A stretch of DNA of 64,000 nt from Acinetobacter pittii ATCC 19004 = CIP 70.29 (GCF_000369045.1 NZ_KB849786.1:1037906-1101905); one strand, 5' to 3'. Shown: positions 1-10,154, counted from the first letter of the stretch. Numbers and translations are program-made. The notes: generated from the sequence alone by a model not told the origin.

Positions 1-804
1 GCATTGGTACTTGTCGCAGTTGTTTTAGGCTGTATGTTTGCTACGCAATCACATTATCCAATGTTGGTTCTTATGATTGTAGCAGCAGGGGTTGCGGGGT
101 ATGAATGGTATAAATTAATGCCCCATGAAACTGTAAATGCTGTAAAGCCAAAAGCTTGGTGCTACGGTCTGCTTGTTGCATTCGTTTCGGGCGTTGCTCT
201 ATTTTTCCATGATATTGCATTACTTTTGTGGTCAGCTTCAATTTTGACTTGGCTTGTAAGCGTTTATTGGGTCAAATCTTTTCCTGAATTTGATGGGTGG
301 TATAACGCTACTCTATATGTAATTGGCATTATTTTAGTTTGTGCTGCGGTAACTTCAATTTTTGTTGTTTGGCAAAGTTCGCCATGGTGGTTAATGTATC
401 TGTTCTTACTCGTGTGGGGTGCAGATAGTGGTGCTTACTTTGTTGGTCGTAAATTTGGTAAAAGAAAATTAGCTCCAACCGTTAGTCCGAACAAATCAGT
501 AGAAGGCTTGTATGGTGGTATTGTCACGACCATACTGGTAATGTTGGTTGTGCAATATCAGTATCTAAATTTAACTTTAATTCAGCAAATTCTGTTTCTT
601 ATCTTGTCACTGATTACAGTATTCGGTTCAGTGTTGGGTGATTTATTTGAGTCAATGATTAAACGTCGTGCTGGTATTAAAGATTCTGGACGTGTACTAC
701 CTGGTCATGGTGGTGTTTTAGATCGTATTGATTCTTTACTTGCTGCAGCCCCGATCTTTGCAACGGGAATGTATATATTAAAACTTATTGGTGTAGATTT
801 ATAA
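1..804 (+). CDS. cdsA: phosphatidate cytidylyltransferase CdsA (5' end outside window)
   Basis: CdsA makes CDP-diacylglycerol from phosphatidic acid and CTP in the inner membrane, the branch point of phospholipid synthesis. The reading frame is open from base 1, so the true start lies upstream and only the C-terminal ~267 residues are seen. Several hydrophobic membrane segments are followed by the family signature near the C-terminus (GDLFESMIKRR, then KDSGRVLPGHGGVLDRIDS, with its acidic and glycine residues). The stop codon touches the ATG of dxr, which indicates one transcript. This gene order is standard for proteobacteria. Identification is secure. Confidence 0.96.
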   Translation, partial: ALVLVAVVLGCMFATQSHYPMLVLMIVAAGVAGYEWYKLMPHETVNAVKPKAWCYGLLVAFVSGVALFFHDIALLLWSASILTWLVSVYWVKSFPEFDGWYNATLYVIGIILVCAAVTSIFVVWQSSPWWLMYLFLLVWGADSGAYFVGRKFGKRKLAPTVSPNKSVEGLYGGIVTTILVMLVVQYQYLNLTLIQQILFLILSLITVFGSVLGDLFESMIKRRAGIKDSGRVLPGHGGVLDRIDSLLAAAPIFATGMYILKLIGVDL

Positions 805-2001
805 ATGACACAATCTGTTTGCATATTGGGTGTAACCGGTTCCATTGGGCAAAGTACCTTAAAAATTTTAAATCAACATCCTGATAAGTATTCAGTATTT
901 GCAATTTCAGCTCATAGTCGAATTTCTGAATTGGTTGACATATGTAAACAATTCCAACCAAAAGTTGCAGTTGTTCCAAAGCAAAAAGTTGACGAATTAG
1001 CAGCTTTATTTGTAAAGAGTGAATTACAAAATATTGAAATTTTGGCTGATCAGGAAGGACTGGTAAGTATCGCATCTCATCCAGATGTTGATGTAGTTAT
1101 GGCTGCAATTGTTGGAGCAGCTGGTTTATTACCAACATTAGCGGCTGTAAAAGCTGGTAAACGCGTATTGCTTGCTAATAAAGAAGCTTTGGTCATGTCT
1201 GGTGAAATCATGATGCAAGCAGCACGTGATCATCAGGCATTATTATTACCGGTAGATTCAGAACACAACGCTATTTTTCAGTCATTACCTCATAATTATT
1301 TAGAGGCTGAAAGAAATGGACAACCGCAACAGGGCGTATCAAGAATCTTATTGACCGCTTCAGGTGGACCATTTTTAAACCATTCGTTAGAACAGTTAGA
1401 AAAAGTTACTCCTGCGCAGGCTTGTAAGCATCCCAACTGGTCTATGGGACAGAAAATCTCAGTTGACTCAGCTACTCTTATGAATAAAGGGTTAGAGTTG
1501 ATCGAGGCGTGTCATTTGTTTTCAATATCTGAACATTTTGTTACAGTTGTTGTTCATCCACAAAGTATTATTCATTCTATGGTGCAATATGTTGACGGTT
1601 CAACATTGGCTCAAATGGGTAATCCAGACATGTGTACACCGATTGCCCATGCATTAGCATGGCCAGAACGTTTACAGACTAATGTTCCTGCTTTAGATTT
1701 ATTTGAGTATTCTCAGCTTAATTTTCAAGCACCGGATATCCAGAAATTTCCAGCACTGGATTTAGCCCGTCAGGCAATGCGTTCAGGAGGGCTGGCACCT
1801 ACTATTTTAAATGCTGCAAATGAGGTTGCCGTTGCTGCATTTTTAAACCAACAGATTGGATTTACAAATATCCCACAAGTGGTAGAGCATACTTTGCAAA
1901 AATTGGAAAACTCAGTTGCTGATAATATCGAGTCTATTTTGAATAAAGATGAAGTAGCACGACATGTAGCACAGCAGTATATATCAAGTATAGGAGGCTG
2001 A
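805..2001 (+). CDS. dxr: 1-deoxy-D-xylulose 5-phosphate reductoisomerase
   Basis: Dxr (IspC) converts DXP to 2-C-methyl-D-erythritol 4-phosphate with NADPH, the committed step of the non-mevalonate isoprenoid pathway, in the cytoplasm. The 398-residue length is normal. The N-terminus carries the nucleotide-binding motif GVTGSIG (residues 9-15). LANKEALVMSG, the metal-binding stretch VDSEHNAIFQ and the conserved SVDSATLMNKGLELIEA follow. The ATG comes directly after the cdsA stop codon, so translation is probably coupled. Fosmidomycin is the known inhibitor of the family. Confidence 0.97.
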   Translation: MTQSVCILGVTGSIGQSTLKILNQHPDKYSVFAISAHSRISELVDICKQFQPKVAVVPKQKVDELAALFVKSELQNIEILADQEGLVSIASHPDVDVVMAAIVGAAGLLPTLAAVKAGKRVLLANKEALVMSGEIMMQAARDHQALLLPVDSEHNAIFQSLPHNYLEAERNGQPQQGVSRILLTASGGPFLNHSLEQLEKVTPAQACKHPNWSMGQKISVDSATLMNKGLELIEACHLFSISEHFVTVVVHPQSIIHSMVQYVDGSTLAQMGNPDMCTPIAHALAWPERLQTNVPALDLFEYSQLNFQAPDIQKFPALDLARQAMRSGGLAPTILNAANEVAVAAFLNQQIGFTNIPQVVEHTLQKLENSVADNIESILNKDEVARHVAQQYISSIGG

Positions 2002-2002
2002 A

Positions 2003-3358
2003 ATGAGCGCATTATTTATGATTGCAGCAGCAGCTCTCTTGCTCGGTCCATTAATTGCAATTCATGAGTTCGGTCACTATTGGGTGGCACGAAAACTTGG
2101 TGTTAAGGTTCTAGTTTATTCTATTGGTTTTGGTCCGACATTACTTAAATGGACCTCAAAAAAATCTGGAATTAAGTACCAACTTTCAGCTTTGCCTCTA
2201 GGCGGTTATGTAAAAATGCTCGATGAGCGCGAAGGTAATGTTGCAGAGCAAGATTTACCTTATGCATTTAACCGTCAAAAACCATGGAAGCGTATAGCAA
2301 TTGTTGCGGCTGGGCCTTTAATTAACTTGATTTTTGCTGTTTTACTTTTTTGGATTTTACTTTTACCAGCACAGGAACAACTAAATACAAGAGTGGGTAA
2401 GGTTGTACCCAACTCGCCAGCTGCTACAGCTCAACTACAAGTAGGTGACAAGATTATTGCTGTTGATGGAAAGGAAACGCAAACTTGGGAAAAACTTAAC
2501 TTTGCTTTGATTGATCGTGTAGGTGAAACTGGTAGCTTGAATATCGATGTAGATCGTGCAGGTACTGAGAAAAATATTGTTTTACCCATTAAAGATTTTT
2601 TAAAAAACCAAAATGAATCAGCTTTAGATATATTAGGCTTTTCACCTTATCGTCCTGTTATTCCCGCTGTTGTAACTGAGTTGACTGCAGATGGAGCAGC
2701 AATTCGACAAGGAATAAAAGTCGGTGATCGTATTGTATCCATTAATGGTCAAGCGATGAAAGACTGGTTTGATGTTGTGGAAGTTGTGCAACATTCACCA
2801 GAAAAATTGCTCAGTATTGATGTGTTGCGTAATGGTCAACTCGTTCATTTGCAAGTCATGCCTCAAGGAAAGCGTGACAATATGGGGCAAGTGAGTGGGG
2901 TTTTAGGCGTAAAAAGCGATGCAGGAAAAATTACAATTCCTGACGAATATAAGCAAACAATTCAATATACTCCATTACAAGCTTTCCAGATGTCGCTAGA
3001 TAAGACTGGCCAAATCTCCAGCATGATATTGAGTTCGATAGTAAAAATGGTTAAGGGTTTAATTGGCTTAGAGAATCTTTCTGGACCAATTACAATCGCG
3101 AAGGTAGCGGGACAAAGTGCAGAAATGGGATGGCAGACTTTTATCTCATTTATGGCTTTAATGAGTGTAAGTCTTGGAATTTTAAATTTATTGCCAATTC
3201 CAATGCTTGATGGTGGACACCTCGTTTATTACATTATTGAAGCTATTCGTGGGAAGCCTGTTTCTGAACAAATACAAATGTTTGGTGTAAAAATTGGTAT
3301 GGTACTGCTCGGTAGTATGATGCTTTTAGCTTTATTTAACGATTTTATGCGTTTGTAA
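2003..3358 (+). CDS. rseP: RIP metalloprotease RseP (site-2 protease)
   Basis: RseP is an inner-membrane zinc protease that cleaves transmembrane substrates such as anti-sigma factors and leftover signal peptides. The zinc motif HEFGH is at residues 21-25 in the first membrane segment, and the second motif LPIPMLDGGHL lies near residue 400. Two PDZ-like regions occupy roughly residues 120-300. The 451-residue length fits the family. A strong Shine-Dalgarno TAGGAGG overlaps the end of dxr, and the ATG begins one base after that stop. I see no rseA homologue in the window, so the local substrate is unknown. Confidence 0.96.
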   Translation: MSALFMIAAAALLLGPLIAIHEFGHYWVARKLGVKVLVYSIGFGPTLLKWTSKKSGIKYQLSALPLGGYVKMLDEREGNVAEQDLPYAFNRQKPWKRIAIVAAGPLINLIFAVLLFWILLLPAQEQLNTRVGKVVPNSPAATAQLQVGDKIIAVDGKETQTWEKLNFALIDRVGETGSLNIDVDRAGTEKNIVLPIKDFLKNQNESALDILGFSPYRPVIPAVVTELTADGAAIRQGIKVGDRIVSINGQAMKDWFDVVEVVQHSPEKLLSIDVLRNGQLVHLQVMPQGKRDNMGQVSGVLGVKSDAGKITIPDEYKQTIQYTPLQAFQMSLDKTGQISSMILSSIVKMVKGLIGLENLSGPITIAKVAGQSAEMGWQTFISFMALMSVSLGILNLLPIPMLDGGHLVYYIIEAIRGKPVSEQIQMFGVKIGMVLLGSMMLLALFNDFMRL

Positions 3359-3394
3359 ACGTATATGGATTTATAACTTACTGGAAAAACTGGC

Positions 3395-5902
3395 ATGCGG
3401 CACACACATTTTTTAATGCCTTTGGCACTTGTTAGCGCTATGGCAGCGGTACAACAAGCATATGCAGCTGATGATTTCGTTGTTCGAGATATTCGTATAG
3501 ATGGTTTGGTCCGTCTTACTCCTGCAAATGTTTCTACCATGTTGCCAATCAACAGTGGCGATCGCGTTAATGAACCGATGATCGCAGAAGCAATTCGAAC
3601 ATTGTATGCCACTGGACTTTTTGACGATATTAAAGCATCAAGAGATAACGATACTTTAGTTTTTAATGTCGTAGAGCGCCCAATTATTTCAAAGCTTGAA
3701 TTTAAGGGTAATAAACTTATTCCTAAAGAGGCTTTAGAGCAAGGCCTCAAAAAAATGGGCATTGCTGAAGGCGAAGTTTTTAAGAAGTCAGCTTTACAAA
3801 CAATTGAAACTGAATTAGAGCAGCAATATACTCAGCAAGGCCGTTATGATGCTGATGTAACTGTTGATACTATAGCTCGCCCAAATAACCGTGTTGAACT
3901 TAAATTAAATTTTAATGAAGGTACGGCAGCTAAAGTTTTTAATATCAATATTATTGGTAATACTGTTTTTAAAGACAGTGAAATTAAACAAGCTTTCGCA
4001 GTTAAGGAAAGTGGTTGGGCTTCAGTTGTAACTCGTAATGACCGTTATGCTAGAGAGAAAATGGCAGCGAGCCTTGAAGCTTTGCGCGCGATGTATCTGA
4101 ATAAAGGTTATATCAATTTTCATATCAATAACTCACAGCTCAATATTAGTGAAGATAAAAAGAATATCTTTATTGAAGTTGCTGTTGAGGAAGGTAGCCA
4201 GTTCAAATTTGGTCAAACCAAGTTTTTAGGTGACGCACTTTATAAACCTGAAGAACTGCAAGCTTTGAAAATTTATAAAGATGGCGATACCTATTCTCAA
4301 GAAAAAGTAAATGCTGTTAAGCAATTGTTATTGCGTAAATATGGTAATGCTGGTTATTACTTTGCAGATGTAAATGTCGTTCCGCAAATTAATAATGAAA
4401 CGGGTGTTGTTGACTTGAACTATTATGTAAACCCAGGTCAGCAAGTAACCGTACGTCGTATTAACTTTACAGGTAATAGTAAAACTGCCGATGAAGTATT
4501 GCGTCGTGAAATGCGTCAAATGGAAGGCGCTTTAGCGAGTAATGAAAAAATTGATTTGTCCAAGGTTCGTTTAGAGCGTACTGGATTCTTCAAAACAGTT
4601 GATATTAAACCGGCTCGTATTCCAAATTCACCAGATCAGGTGGATTTAAACGTAAATGTTGAAGAGCAACACTCGGGAACTACAACATTAGCGGTAGGTT
4701 ACTCACAAAGTGGTGGTATCACATTCCAGGCAGGTTTGAGTCAAACTAACTTTATGGGAACGGGTAATCGTGTTTCGATCGATTTATCTCGCTCTGAAAC
4801 TCAAGACTACTATAACTTAAGTGTTACTGACCCTTACTTCACTATTGATGGTGTAAGCCGCGGTTATAATGTTTATTACCGTAAAACAAAGTTAAATGAT
4901 GACTATAACGTTAATAATTACGTTACCGATAGTTTCGGTGGTAGTTTAAGTTTTGGTTACCCAATTGATGAAAACCAAAGCCTAAGTGCCTCTTTAGGTA
5001 TTGATAATACTAAAGTAACGACTGGTCCTTATGTCTCTACTTATGTGCGTGATTATTTGTTAGCAAATGGTGGTAAAGCAACAAGTAAGGGTTCATATTG
5101 TCCAACCTTAAATGGTGAGTCGCAGTATGATACTGAGAAGGGGGAATGTAAGGTCCCAGAAGAACAATATGATAATGCGTTTGATGGTGAGTTCTTTACA
5201 TATAACTTAAATTTAGGTTGGTCATACAATACTTTAAACCGTCCTATTTTCCCTACTTCAGGTATGTCACATCGTGTAGGTCTTGAAATTGGTTTGCCAG
5301 GTAGTGATGTTGACTATCAAAAAGCAACTTATGATGCACAGGCATTTTGGCCAATTAGTAATACTGGTTTCGTATTGCGTGGTTACGGTAAACTTGGCTA
5401 TGGTAATGATTTACCATTCTATAAAAACTTCTATGCAGGTGGTTATGGTTCTGTTCGGGGTTATGATAACAGTACCTTGGGTCCTAAGTATGCAAGTGTA
5501 AACTTACAAGAAACCAAGCAAAATGACGGTTCTCCAGAAGAGGTTGGGGGTAATGCTTTAGTACAATTTGGTACTGAATTAGCTTTACCGTTACCTTTCA
5601 AAGGGGACTGGACTCGCCAAGTACGACCAGTCATTTTTGCTGAAGGTGGTCAAGTATTTGATACTAAGTGTGATGTTGGCTCTTATTCTATGATTATGAA
5701 TGGGCAGCAAATAGCAGATGCTAAAAAATACTGTGAAGATAACTACGGTTTTGATTTAGGTAATATGCGTTATAGCGTAGGTGTTGGTTTTACATGGATC
5801 ACTATGATTGGGCCATTATCTCTTAGCTATGCATTCCCGTTAAATGATAAGCCTGGTGACGAAACTAAAGAGATTCAGTTTGAAATCGGTCGTACTTTCT
5901 AA
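3395..5902 (+). CDS. bamA: outer membrane protein assembly factor BamA
   Basis: BamA is the Omp85 core of the BAM complex, which folds beta-barrel proteins into the outer membrane. An N-terminal signal peptide ends near AYA-ADDF (residue 24). Five POTRA repeats span about residues 25-425, followed by a C-terminal barrel with the Omp85 VRGY motif (YGSVRGYDNST) and a terminal aromatic residue (GRTF). The 835-residue length is typical for Acinetobacter. The Shine-Dalgarno before the ATG is weak. Context is the conserved rseP-bamA-skp-lpxD order. A Cys pair occurs in each of two extracellular-loop-like segments, as is common in this genus. Confidence 0.97.
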   Translation: MRHTHFLMPLALVSAMAAVQQAYAADDFVVRDIRIDGLVRLTPANVSTMLPINSGDRVNEPMIAEAIRTLYATGLFDDIKASRDNDTLVFNVVERPIISKLEFKGNKLIPKEALEQGLKKMGIAEGEVFKKSALQTIETELEQQYTQQGRYDADVTVDTIARPNNRVELKLNFNEGTAAKVFNINIIGNTVFKDSEIKQAFAVKESGWASVVTRNDRYAREKMAASLEALRAMYLNKGYINFHINNSQLNISEDKKNIFIEVAVEEGSQFKFGQTKFLGDALYKPEELQALKIYKDGDTYSQEKVNAVKQLLLRKYGNAGYYFADVNVVPQINNETGVVDLNYYVNPGQQVTVRRINFTGNSKTADEVLRREMRQMEGALASNEKIDLSKVRLERTGFFKTVDIKPARIPNSPDQVDLNVNVEEQHSGTTTLAVGYSQSGGITFQAGLSQTNFMGTGNRVSIDLSRSETQDYYNLSVTDPYFTIDGVSRGYNVYYRKTKLNDDYNVNNYVTDSFGGSLSFGYPIDENQSLSASLGIDNTKVTTGPYVSTYVRDYLLANGGKATSKGSYCPTLNGESQYDTEKGECKVPEEQYDNAFDGEFFTYNLNLGWSYNTLNRPIFPTSGMSHRVGLEIGLPGSDVDYQKATYDAQAFWPISNTGFVLRGYGKLGYGNDLPFYKNFYAGGYGSVRGYDNSTLGPKYASVNLQETKQNDGSPEEVGGNALVQFGTELALPLPFKGDWTRQVRPVIFAEGGQVFDTKCDVGSYSMIMNGQQIADAKKYCEDNYGFDLGNMRYSVGVGFTWITMIGPLSLSYAFPLNDKPGDETKEIQFEIGRTF

Positions 5903-5943
5903 GTACGACTTGACTAAACAATGAAATAAGGACACAAATTAAG

Positions 5944-6444
5944 ATGAAAAAATTAAATATATTAATGTTAGGGTTAGGCCTTACAATTTCTGCTATGACT
6001 AATGCTGCTGGTTATGGTGTTATTGATCTTGCTAAAGTTGTTGAAAGTAGTACTTATTTAAAACAACAAAATGCAAGTTTAAATCAATCTGTTAAACCAA
6101 CAACAACTCGTCTTGAGCAGTTGGGTAAAGAGTTAGAAGGCCTTCAGCGTCAAGCCCAAACTCAAGGGCAAAAAATGAAAGAAGATGATATTAAGAAGCT
6201 TCAAACTCAATATCAGTCAAAATTAAATGAATTTAATTCGACTCAACAAGGTTTGCAGTCTAAAGTTCAAACTAGTTTGCAAGGAATGAACTCAACTTTT
6301 GAGACTCGTGTGAAGCAAGCAGCTGAACAATTACGAAAAGAAAATAATCTTGACTTCATTTTGAATAAAAATTCGACCGTTGCCTATGACGCTAAATATG
6401 ATTTAACTGATAAAATGATACAAAAGGTTAATTCAATGAAATAA
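5944..6444 (+). CDS. skp: OmpH/Skp family periplasmic chaperone
   Basis: Skp holds unfolded outer-membrane proteins in the periplasm on their way to BamA. The 166-residue protein starts with a signal peptide (cleavage likely after TNA, residue ~22) followed by a short beta stretch ([13 protein letters not shown]). A long Q/K/E-rich alpha-helical region (~35-130) forms the jellyfish tentacles, and the C-terminus is a trimerisation stretch. It lies 41 bp after bamA with an ATAAGGA ribosome binding site and directly precedes lpxD, as in most gammaproteobacteria. Confidence 0.93.
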   Translation: MKKLNILMLGLGLTISAMTNAAGYGVIDLAKVVESSTYLKQQNASLNQSVKPTTTRLEQLGKELEGLQRQAQTQGQKMKEDDIKKLQTQYQSKLNEFNSTQQGLQSKVQTSLQGMNSTFETRVKQAAEQLRKENNLDFILNKNSTVAYDAKYDLTDKMIQKVNSMK

Positions 6445-6448
6445 ATTA

Positions 6449-7519
6449 ATGAAAGTGCAACATTATCGTTTAGATGAACTAGCTCACCTAGTTAATGGTG
6501 AGTTAGTCGGTGCGGGTAGTCTTCAATTTATAAATCTGGCAAGTTTAGAAAATGCTGAACCTTCTCATATTACTTTCGTAAATGGCGAAAAGTATATCGA
6601 TCAAGCAAAGACTAGCCGTGCGGGTGCGTACATTGTTACAAGCTCTATTAAAGAACAGCTTACTGATAAACAAAATTTTATTATTGTTGATAATCCATAT
6701 TTGGCTTTTGCCATCCTTACCCATGCTTTTGATAAAAAGATCACATCAATAGGTATTGAAAGTACTGCTCAAATTCATCCTTCTGCAATTATTTCTGAAA
6801 AAGCATATATTGGCCATTACGTTGTAATTGGTGAAAATTGTGTAGTAGGTGAGAACACGATTATTCAGTCTCATACTCGTCTGGATGATAATGTAGAAAT
6901 TGGCAAGGATTGTTTTATCGATTCTCATGTCACTATTACTGGCGGTTCTAAATTACTTGATCGTGTTCGAGTTCATGCAAGTACTGTGATTGGTAGTGAA
7001 GGCTTTGGATTTGCACCATATCAAGGTAAATGGCATCGTATCGCACAATTAGGTTCAGTTATTATTGGTAATGATGTCCGTATTGGATCAAATTGTAGTA
7101 TTGATCGAGGGGCACTAGATAATACGATTTTGGAAGATGGGGTAATTATTGATAATCTTGTGCAAATCGCACATAACGTTCATATTGGTTCCAATACAGC
7201 TATTGCTGCTAAATGTGGAATTGCTGGAAGCACTAAAATTGGCAAAAACTGTATTCTTGCAGGAGCCTGTGGTGTGTCTGGTCACCTTTCAATCACTGAT
7301 AATGTGACTTTAACTGGAATGTCAATGGTCACAAAAAATATTTCTGAAGCTGGTACCTATTCTTCAGGAATTGGATTATTTGAAAATAGTCATTGGAAAA
7401 AGACAATTGTACGCTTGCGACAATTAGCAGATGTGCCATTGACCCAAATCACTAAACGACTTGATCATATACAAGCTCAAATAGAGTCTCTTGAATCAAC
7501 TTTTAATTTGCGTAAATAG
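6449..7519 (+). CDS. lpxD: UDP-3-O-(3-hydroxyacyl)glucosamine N-acyltransferase
   Basis: LpxD adds the second 3-hydroxyacyl chain to UDP-glucosamine in lipid A synthesis, using acyl-ACP. The 356-residue protein has an N-terminal uridine-binding domain (~1-100), a left-handed beta helix of hexapeptide repeats (~105-300; [13 protein letters not shown] and similar), and a C-terminal helix. The catalytic His lies in the stretch QIAHNVHIG. It starts 4 bp after the skp stop. Acinetobacter is known to tolerate loss of lipid A genes under colistin selection. This copy appears intact. Confidence 0.96.
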   Translation: MKVQHYRLDELAHLVNGELVGAGSLQFINLASLENAEPSHITFVNGEKYIDQAKTSRAGAYIVTSSIKEQLTDKQNFIIVDNPYLAFAILTHAFDKKITSIGIESTAQIHPSAIISEKAYIGHYVVIGENCVVGENTIIQSHTRLDDNVEIGKDCFIDSHVTITGGSKLLDRVRVHASTVIGSEGFGFAPYQGKWHRIAQLGSVIIGNDVRIGSNCSIDRGALDNTILEDGVIIDNLVQIAHNVHIGSNTAIAAKCGIAGSTKIGKNCILAGACGVSGHLSITDNVTLTGMSMVTKNISEAGTYSSGIGLFENSHWKKTIVRLRQLADVPLTQITKRLDHIQAQIESLESTFNLRK

Positions 7520-7525
7520 AATATT

Positions 7526-8011
7526 ATGACCGAGTCAACTACACCTAAATTTGCCATCCCTGAATTACCAATGCAGATTCAAACGATTCGTCAATATTTG
7601 CCGCATCGTTATCCTTTCTTATTGGTTGATCGTGTGACTGAAGTTACTGACAATAGTATTGTTGGTTATAAAAATGTTTCTATCAATGAAGAGTTCCTAC
7701 AAGGACATTTCCCAGAATATCCAATTATGCCGGGTGTTCTAATTGTAGAAGCATTAGCTCAAGTTTCGGGCGTTCTAGGTTTTATTATGAACAATGAGAC
7801 GCCAAAACCAGGTTCTTTATTCCTCTTTGCTGGTGCAGAAAAGGTAAGATTTAAAAAACAAGTAGTTGCTGGCGACCAACTTGTATTAAAATCTGAATTA
7901 GTAATGCAAAAACGCGGTATCTACAAATATAACTGTACGGCTACCGTTGACGGTATTGTAGCAACAACCGCTGAAATTATGATTTCACACCAAAAAACAG
8001 AGCAGGCATGA
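7526..8011 (+). CDS. fabZ: 3-hydroxyacyl-ACP dehydratase FabZ
   Basis: FabZ dehydrates 3-hydroxyacyl-ACP in fatty acid elongation and competes with LpxA/LpxD for the same substrate pool. The hot-dog fold protein (161 residues) carries the catalytic His61 (QGHFPEYP) and Glu75 (PGVLIVEALAQ). The stop codon overlaps the lpxA start (ATGA), so the two are translationally coupled. The N-terminal extension of about 15 residues (MTESTTPKFAIPELP) is longer than in E. coli. Confidence 0.96.
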   Translation: MTESTTPKFAIPELPMQIQTIRQYLPHRYPFLLVDRVTEVTDNSIVGYKNVSINEEFLQGHFPEYPIMPGVLIVEALAQVSGVLGFIMNNETPKPGSLFLFAGAEKVRFKKQVVAGDQLVLKSELVMQKRGIYKYNCTATVDGIVATTAEIMISHQKTEQA

Positions 8012-8796
8012 GCAATCACGATTTAATTCATTCTACGGCCATTATTGATCCATCTGCAGTGATTGCCCCGGATGTCCAGATAGGACCTTATTGTATTATT
8101 GGTCCAAATGTGACAATTGGCGCTGGTACTAAATTACATTCACATGTTGTAGTTGGTGGTTTTACCAAAATTGGTCAAAATAATGAGATTTTCCAGTTTG
8201 CAAGTGTTGGTGAAATTTGCCAAGACTTGAAATATCAAGGTGAAGAAACTTGGTTAGAGATTGGAGATCATAATTTAATTCGTGAGCATTGCAGTTTACA
8301 TAGAGGAACTGTACAAGATAATGCTTTAACTAAAATAGGTAGTCATAACTTATTGATGGTTAATACGCATATTGCACATGACTGTATTGTTGGTGATCAT
8401 AATATTTTCGCAAATAATGTTGGTGTTGCTGGACACGTTCATATTGGTGATCATGTCATTATTGGTGGTAATTCGGGAATTCATCAATTCTGTAAAATCG
8501 ATTCTTACAGTATGGTTGGTGGAGCATCTTTAATTTTAAAAGATGTGCCAGCGTATGTTATGGCATCTGGTAATCCAGCACATGCGTTTGGTATTAATAT
8601 AGAAGGTATGCGCCGAAAGGGTTGGTCTAAGGATACAATTCAAGGCCTTAGAGAAGCTTATAAATTGATTTTTAAATCAGGCCTGACTTCTGTTCAAGCT
8701 GTTGAGCAGATTAAAAATGATATTCTTCCGAATGTTCCAGAAGCTCAATTATTAATTGACTCTGTTGAGCAATCAGAACGTGGTATTGTGCGTTAA
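8008..8796 (+). CDS. lpxA: UDP-N-acetylglucosamine acyltransferase LpxA
   Basis: LpxA performs the first acylation of UDP-GlcNAc in lipid A synthesis. The 262-residue protein is a trimeric left-handed beta helix of hexapeptide repeats (~10-190; IGPYCIIGPNVTIG). The conserved catalytic His lies within NTHIAHDCIVG, and a helical C-terminal domain follows. It overlaps fabZ by 4 bp and ends the operon: a strong terminator follows within 20 bp. lpxB and rnhB, which follow lpxA in E. coli, are absent here. Confidence 0.97.
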   Translation: MSNHDLIHSTAIIDPSAVIAPDVQIGPYCIIGPNVTIGAGTKLHSHVVVGGFTKIGQNNEIFQFASVGEICQDLKYQGEETWLEIGDHNLIREHCSLHRGTVQDNALTKIGSHNLLMVNTHIAHDCIVGDHNIFANNVGVAGHVHIGDHVIIGGNSGIHQFCKIDSYSMVGGASLILKDVPAYVMASGNPAHAFGINIEGMRRKGWSKDTIQGLREAYKLIFKSGLTSVQAVEQIKNDILPNVPEAQLLIDSVEQSERGIVR

Positions 8797-8807
8797 GCCG
8801 AGATATT

Positions 8808-8843
8808 CAAAAAAAGACACCGCAATCTGCGGTGTCTTTTTTT
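8808..8843. terminator. bidirectional intrinsic terminator (lpxA / cpoB)
   Basis: A nine-bp stem GACACCGCA / TGCGGTGTC (8816-8824 and 8828-8836) has a 3-nt loop, with an A-run on the left and a T-run on the right. It can therefore end both the lpxA operon (+) and cpoB (-). Confidence 0.93.
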
Positions 8844-8854
8844 CTTAAAAACTT

Positions 8855-9730
8855 TTATTTGTTAAAAAATTTGGCTTCTTCAGATTTTGGATACTGACTT
8901 AAAATTTTAGCTTTATATTGGTTTGCTGATACAGTGTTTTTATCAACATCTTTGGCAATACTGTAGAGTTGATAAAGCGCGCGAGGAGCTTTACTAGAAT
9001 TTGGGTATTGCGTAGCGACTACATTATAGTTCTTTTTAGCTTCATTATAATTTACCGGATCAGTTGCTAAATTAAACTCGGCTAACCAAAAATAGGCATT
9101 GCCTGTATAAACGCTATTAGGATGATTTTTGATAAAGTTTTGCATTGGAGCAATCGCTTTTTTCGCTCCACCTTGTTTGTAGGCATCTAAAGCGACAGTA
9201 TAAGCTGCTTTTTCAAGTTCTACAGGGTTCGATTGATTTTGCGTAGCAGGCGATGAAGCTGGTTGTGTTACTTGCGTTTGTGAAGGGAAAGTAACTTGAC
9301 TTGCAGCAGTTGTAGTAGTACTAGCTGCTTTATTGTCGGTAGGAGGAGCTTCTGAGCTTCCGGTAGCTGTAGCATCACTATTTGCTGTATTGTCTGGTGC
9401 TGCACTTTCTGGATCTACTTTTTGATTTAGTAATTCCAAACGCTGGTCTAAATCAGTATAGCGATTAGATAAATCTTTTTTCAGTTGTTCAATATCATTC
9501 GATTGTTCTTCTAACTGTCCGCGTAAGGTACGTATATCATTTTCTAATTGTTGGTTTTTTTGCATCAATTCCCAATTTAAATTACTAGGGACTGAAGCGT
9601 TATTCGATGAAGTGTTAGTTGAACTACCACCACTTTGACTTAAACCGCGCGATTCAATTGGAATATTGGCATAGAGAGAAGTAGTGCTCATTAAGGCAAT
9701 AAATAATAAAGAATGCTTCATCAATCGCAT
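8855..9730 (-). CDS. cpoB: CpoB/YbgF-like periplasmic TPR protein
   Basis: CpoB links outer-membrane constriction (Tol-Pal) with PBP1B-dependent septal peptidoglycan synthesis. A signal peptide (~1-22, ending SLYA) is followed by a Ser/Asn-rich linker. Next come a coiled coil (~52-105, Q/E/L heptads, the YbgF trimerisation region), a low-complexity Ala/Thr/Ser/Gln linker (~108-165), and C-terminal TPR-like repeats (~170-290; AYTVALDAYKQGGAKKAI). Length is 291 residues. The gene is not beside tolQRAB-pal here. An alternative start three codons downstream (9721) is possible; the first ATG has a distant GGA. Confidence 0.86.
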   Translation of the reverse strand: MRLMKHSLLFIALMSTTSLYANIPIESRGLSQSGGSSTNTSSNNASVPSNLNWELMQKNQQLENDIRTLRGQLEEQSNDIEQLKKDLSNRYTDLDQRLELLNQKVDPESAAPDNTANSDATATGSSEAPPTDNKAASTTTTAASQVTFPSQTQVTQPASSPATQNQSNPVELEKAAYTVALDAYKQGGAKKAIAPMQNFIKNHPNSVYTGNAYFWLAEFNLATDPVNYNEAKKNYNVVATQYPNSSKAPRALYQLYSIAKDVDKNTVSANQYKAKILSQYPKSEEAKFFNK

Positions 9731-10033
9731 GAGTATAGGTCCATAATTTTATGTAAAAGCTAACTTGAGAAGGGAATATGTAAACTATTCACATTAGCTA
9801 TCTAAGGTTTTAATTGATCATTGCAATTAAAACAGCTAACAATATAAATGCAAGAATAGTTTACAATCTTCAAGCATATTTTATTCAAAATAAGTATCAA
9901 GAAAGAATATAAGATAAGAGATTCTAGGAATTTATATGTTTTTGACGATGAATTAATCAATTGAAACATAAACTTGCTTAAAATTGAGAAGAAGGCTTGC
10001 AACTCTTTTAAAAATCTCTATACTCTGTTTTGC

Positions 10034-10036
<3 letters not shown>
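9731..10036. other. intergenic region between cpoB and ffs
   Basis: About 300 bp of AT-rich DNA between divergent transcripts. It holds the presumed cpoB promoter on the - strand (not resolved) and the ffs promoter at its right end. No convincing coding sequence was seen. Confidence 0.6.
9997..10024 (+). promoter_or_regulatory. sigma70 promoter of ffs
   Basis: TTGCAA (9997-10002), a 16-nt spacer, then TATACT (10019-10024) place the start near 10031-10036, just before the paired 5' end of the SRP RNA. Confidence 0.7.
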
Positions 10037-10148
<112 letters not shown>

Positions 10149-10154
10149 CATCTT

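Noticed and set aside
9802..10002. 66-residue - strand frame between cpoB and ffs
   Set aside because: Low-complexity Leu/Ile/Ser-rich frame overlapping the ffs promoter, with no ribosome site.
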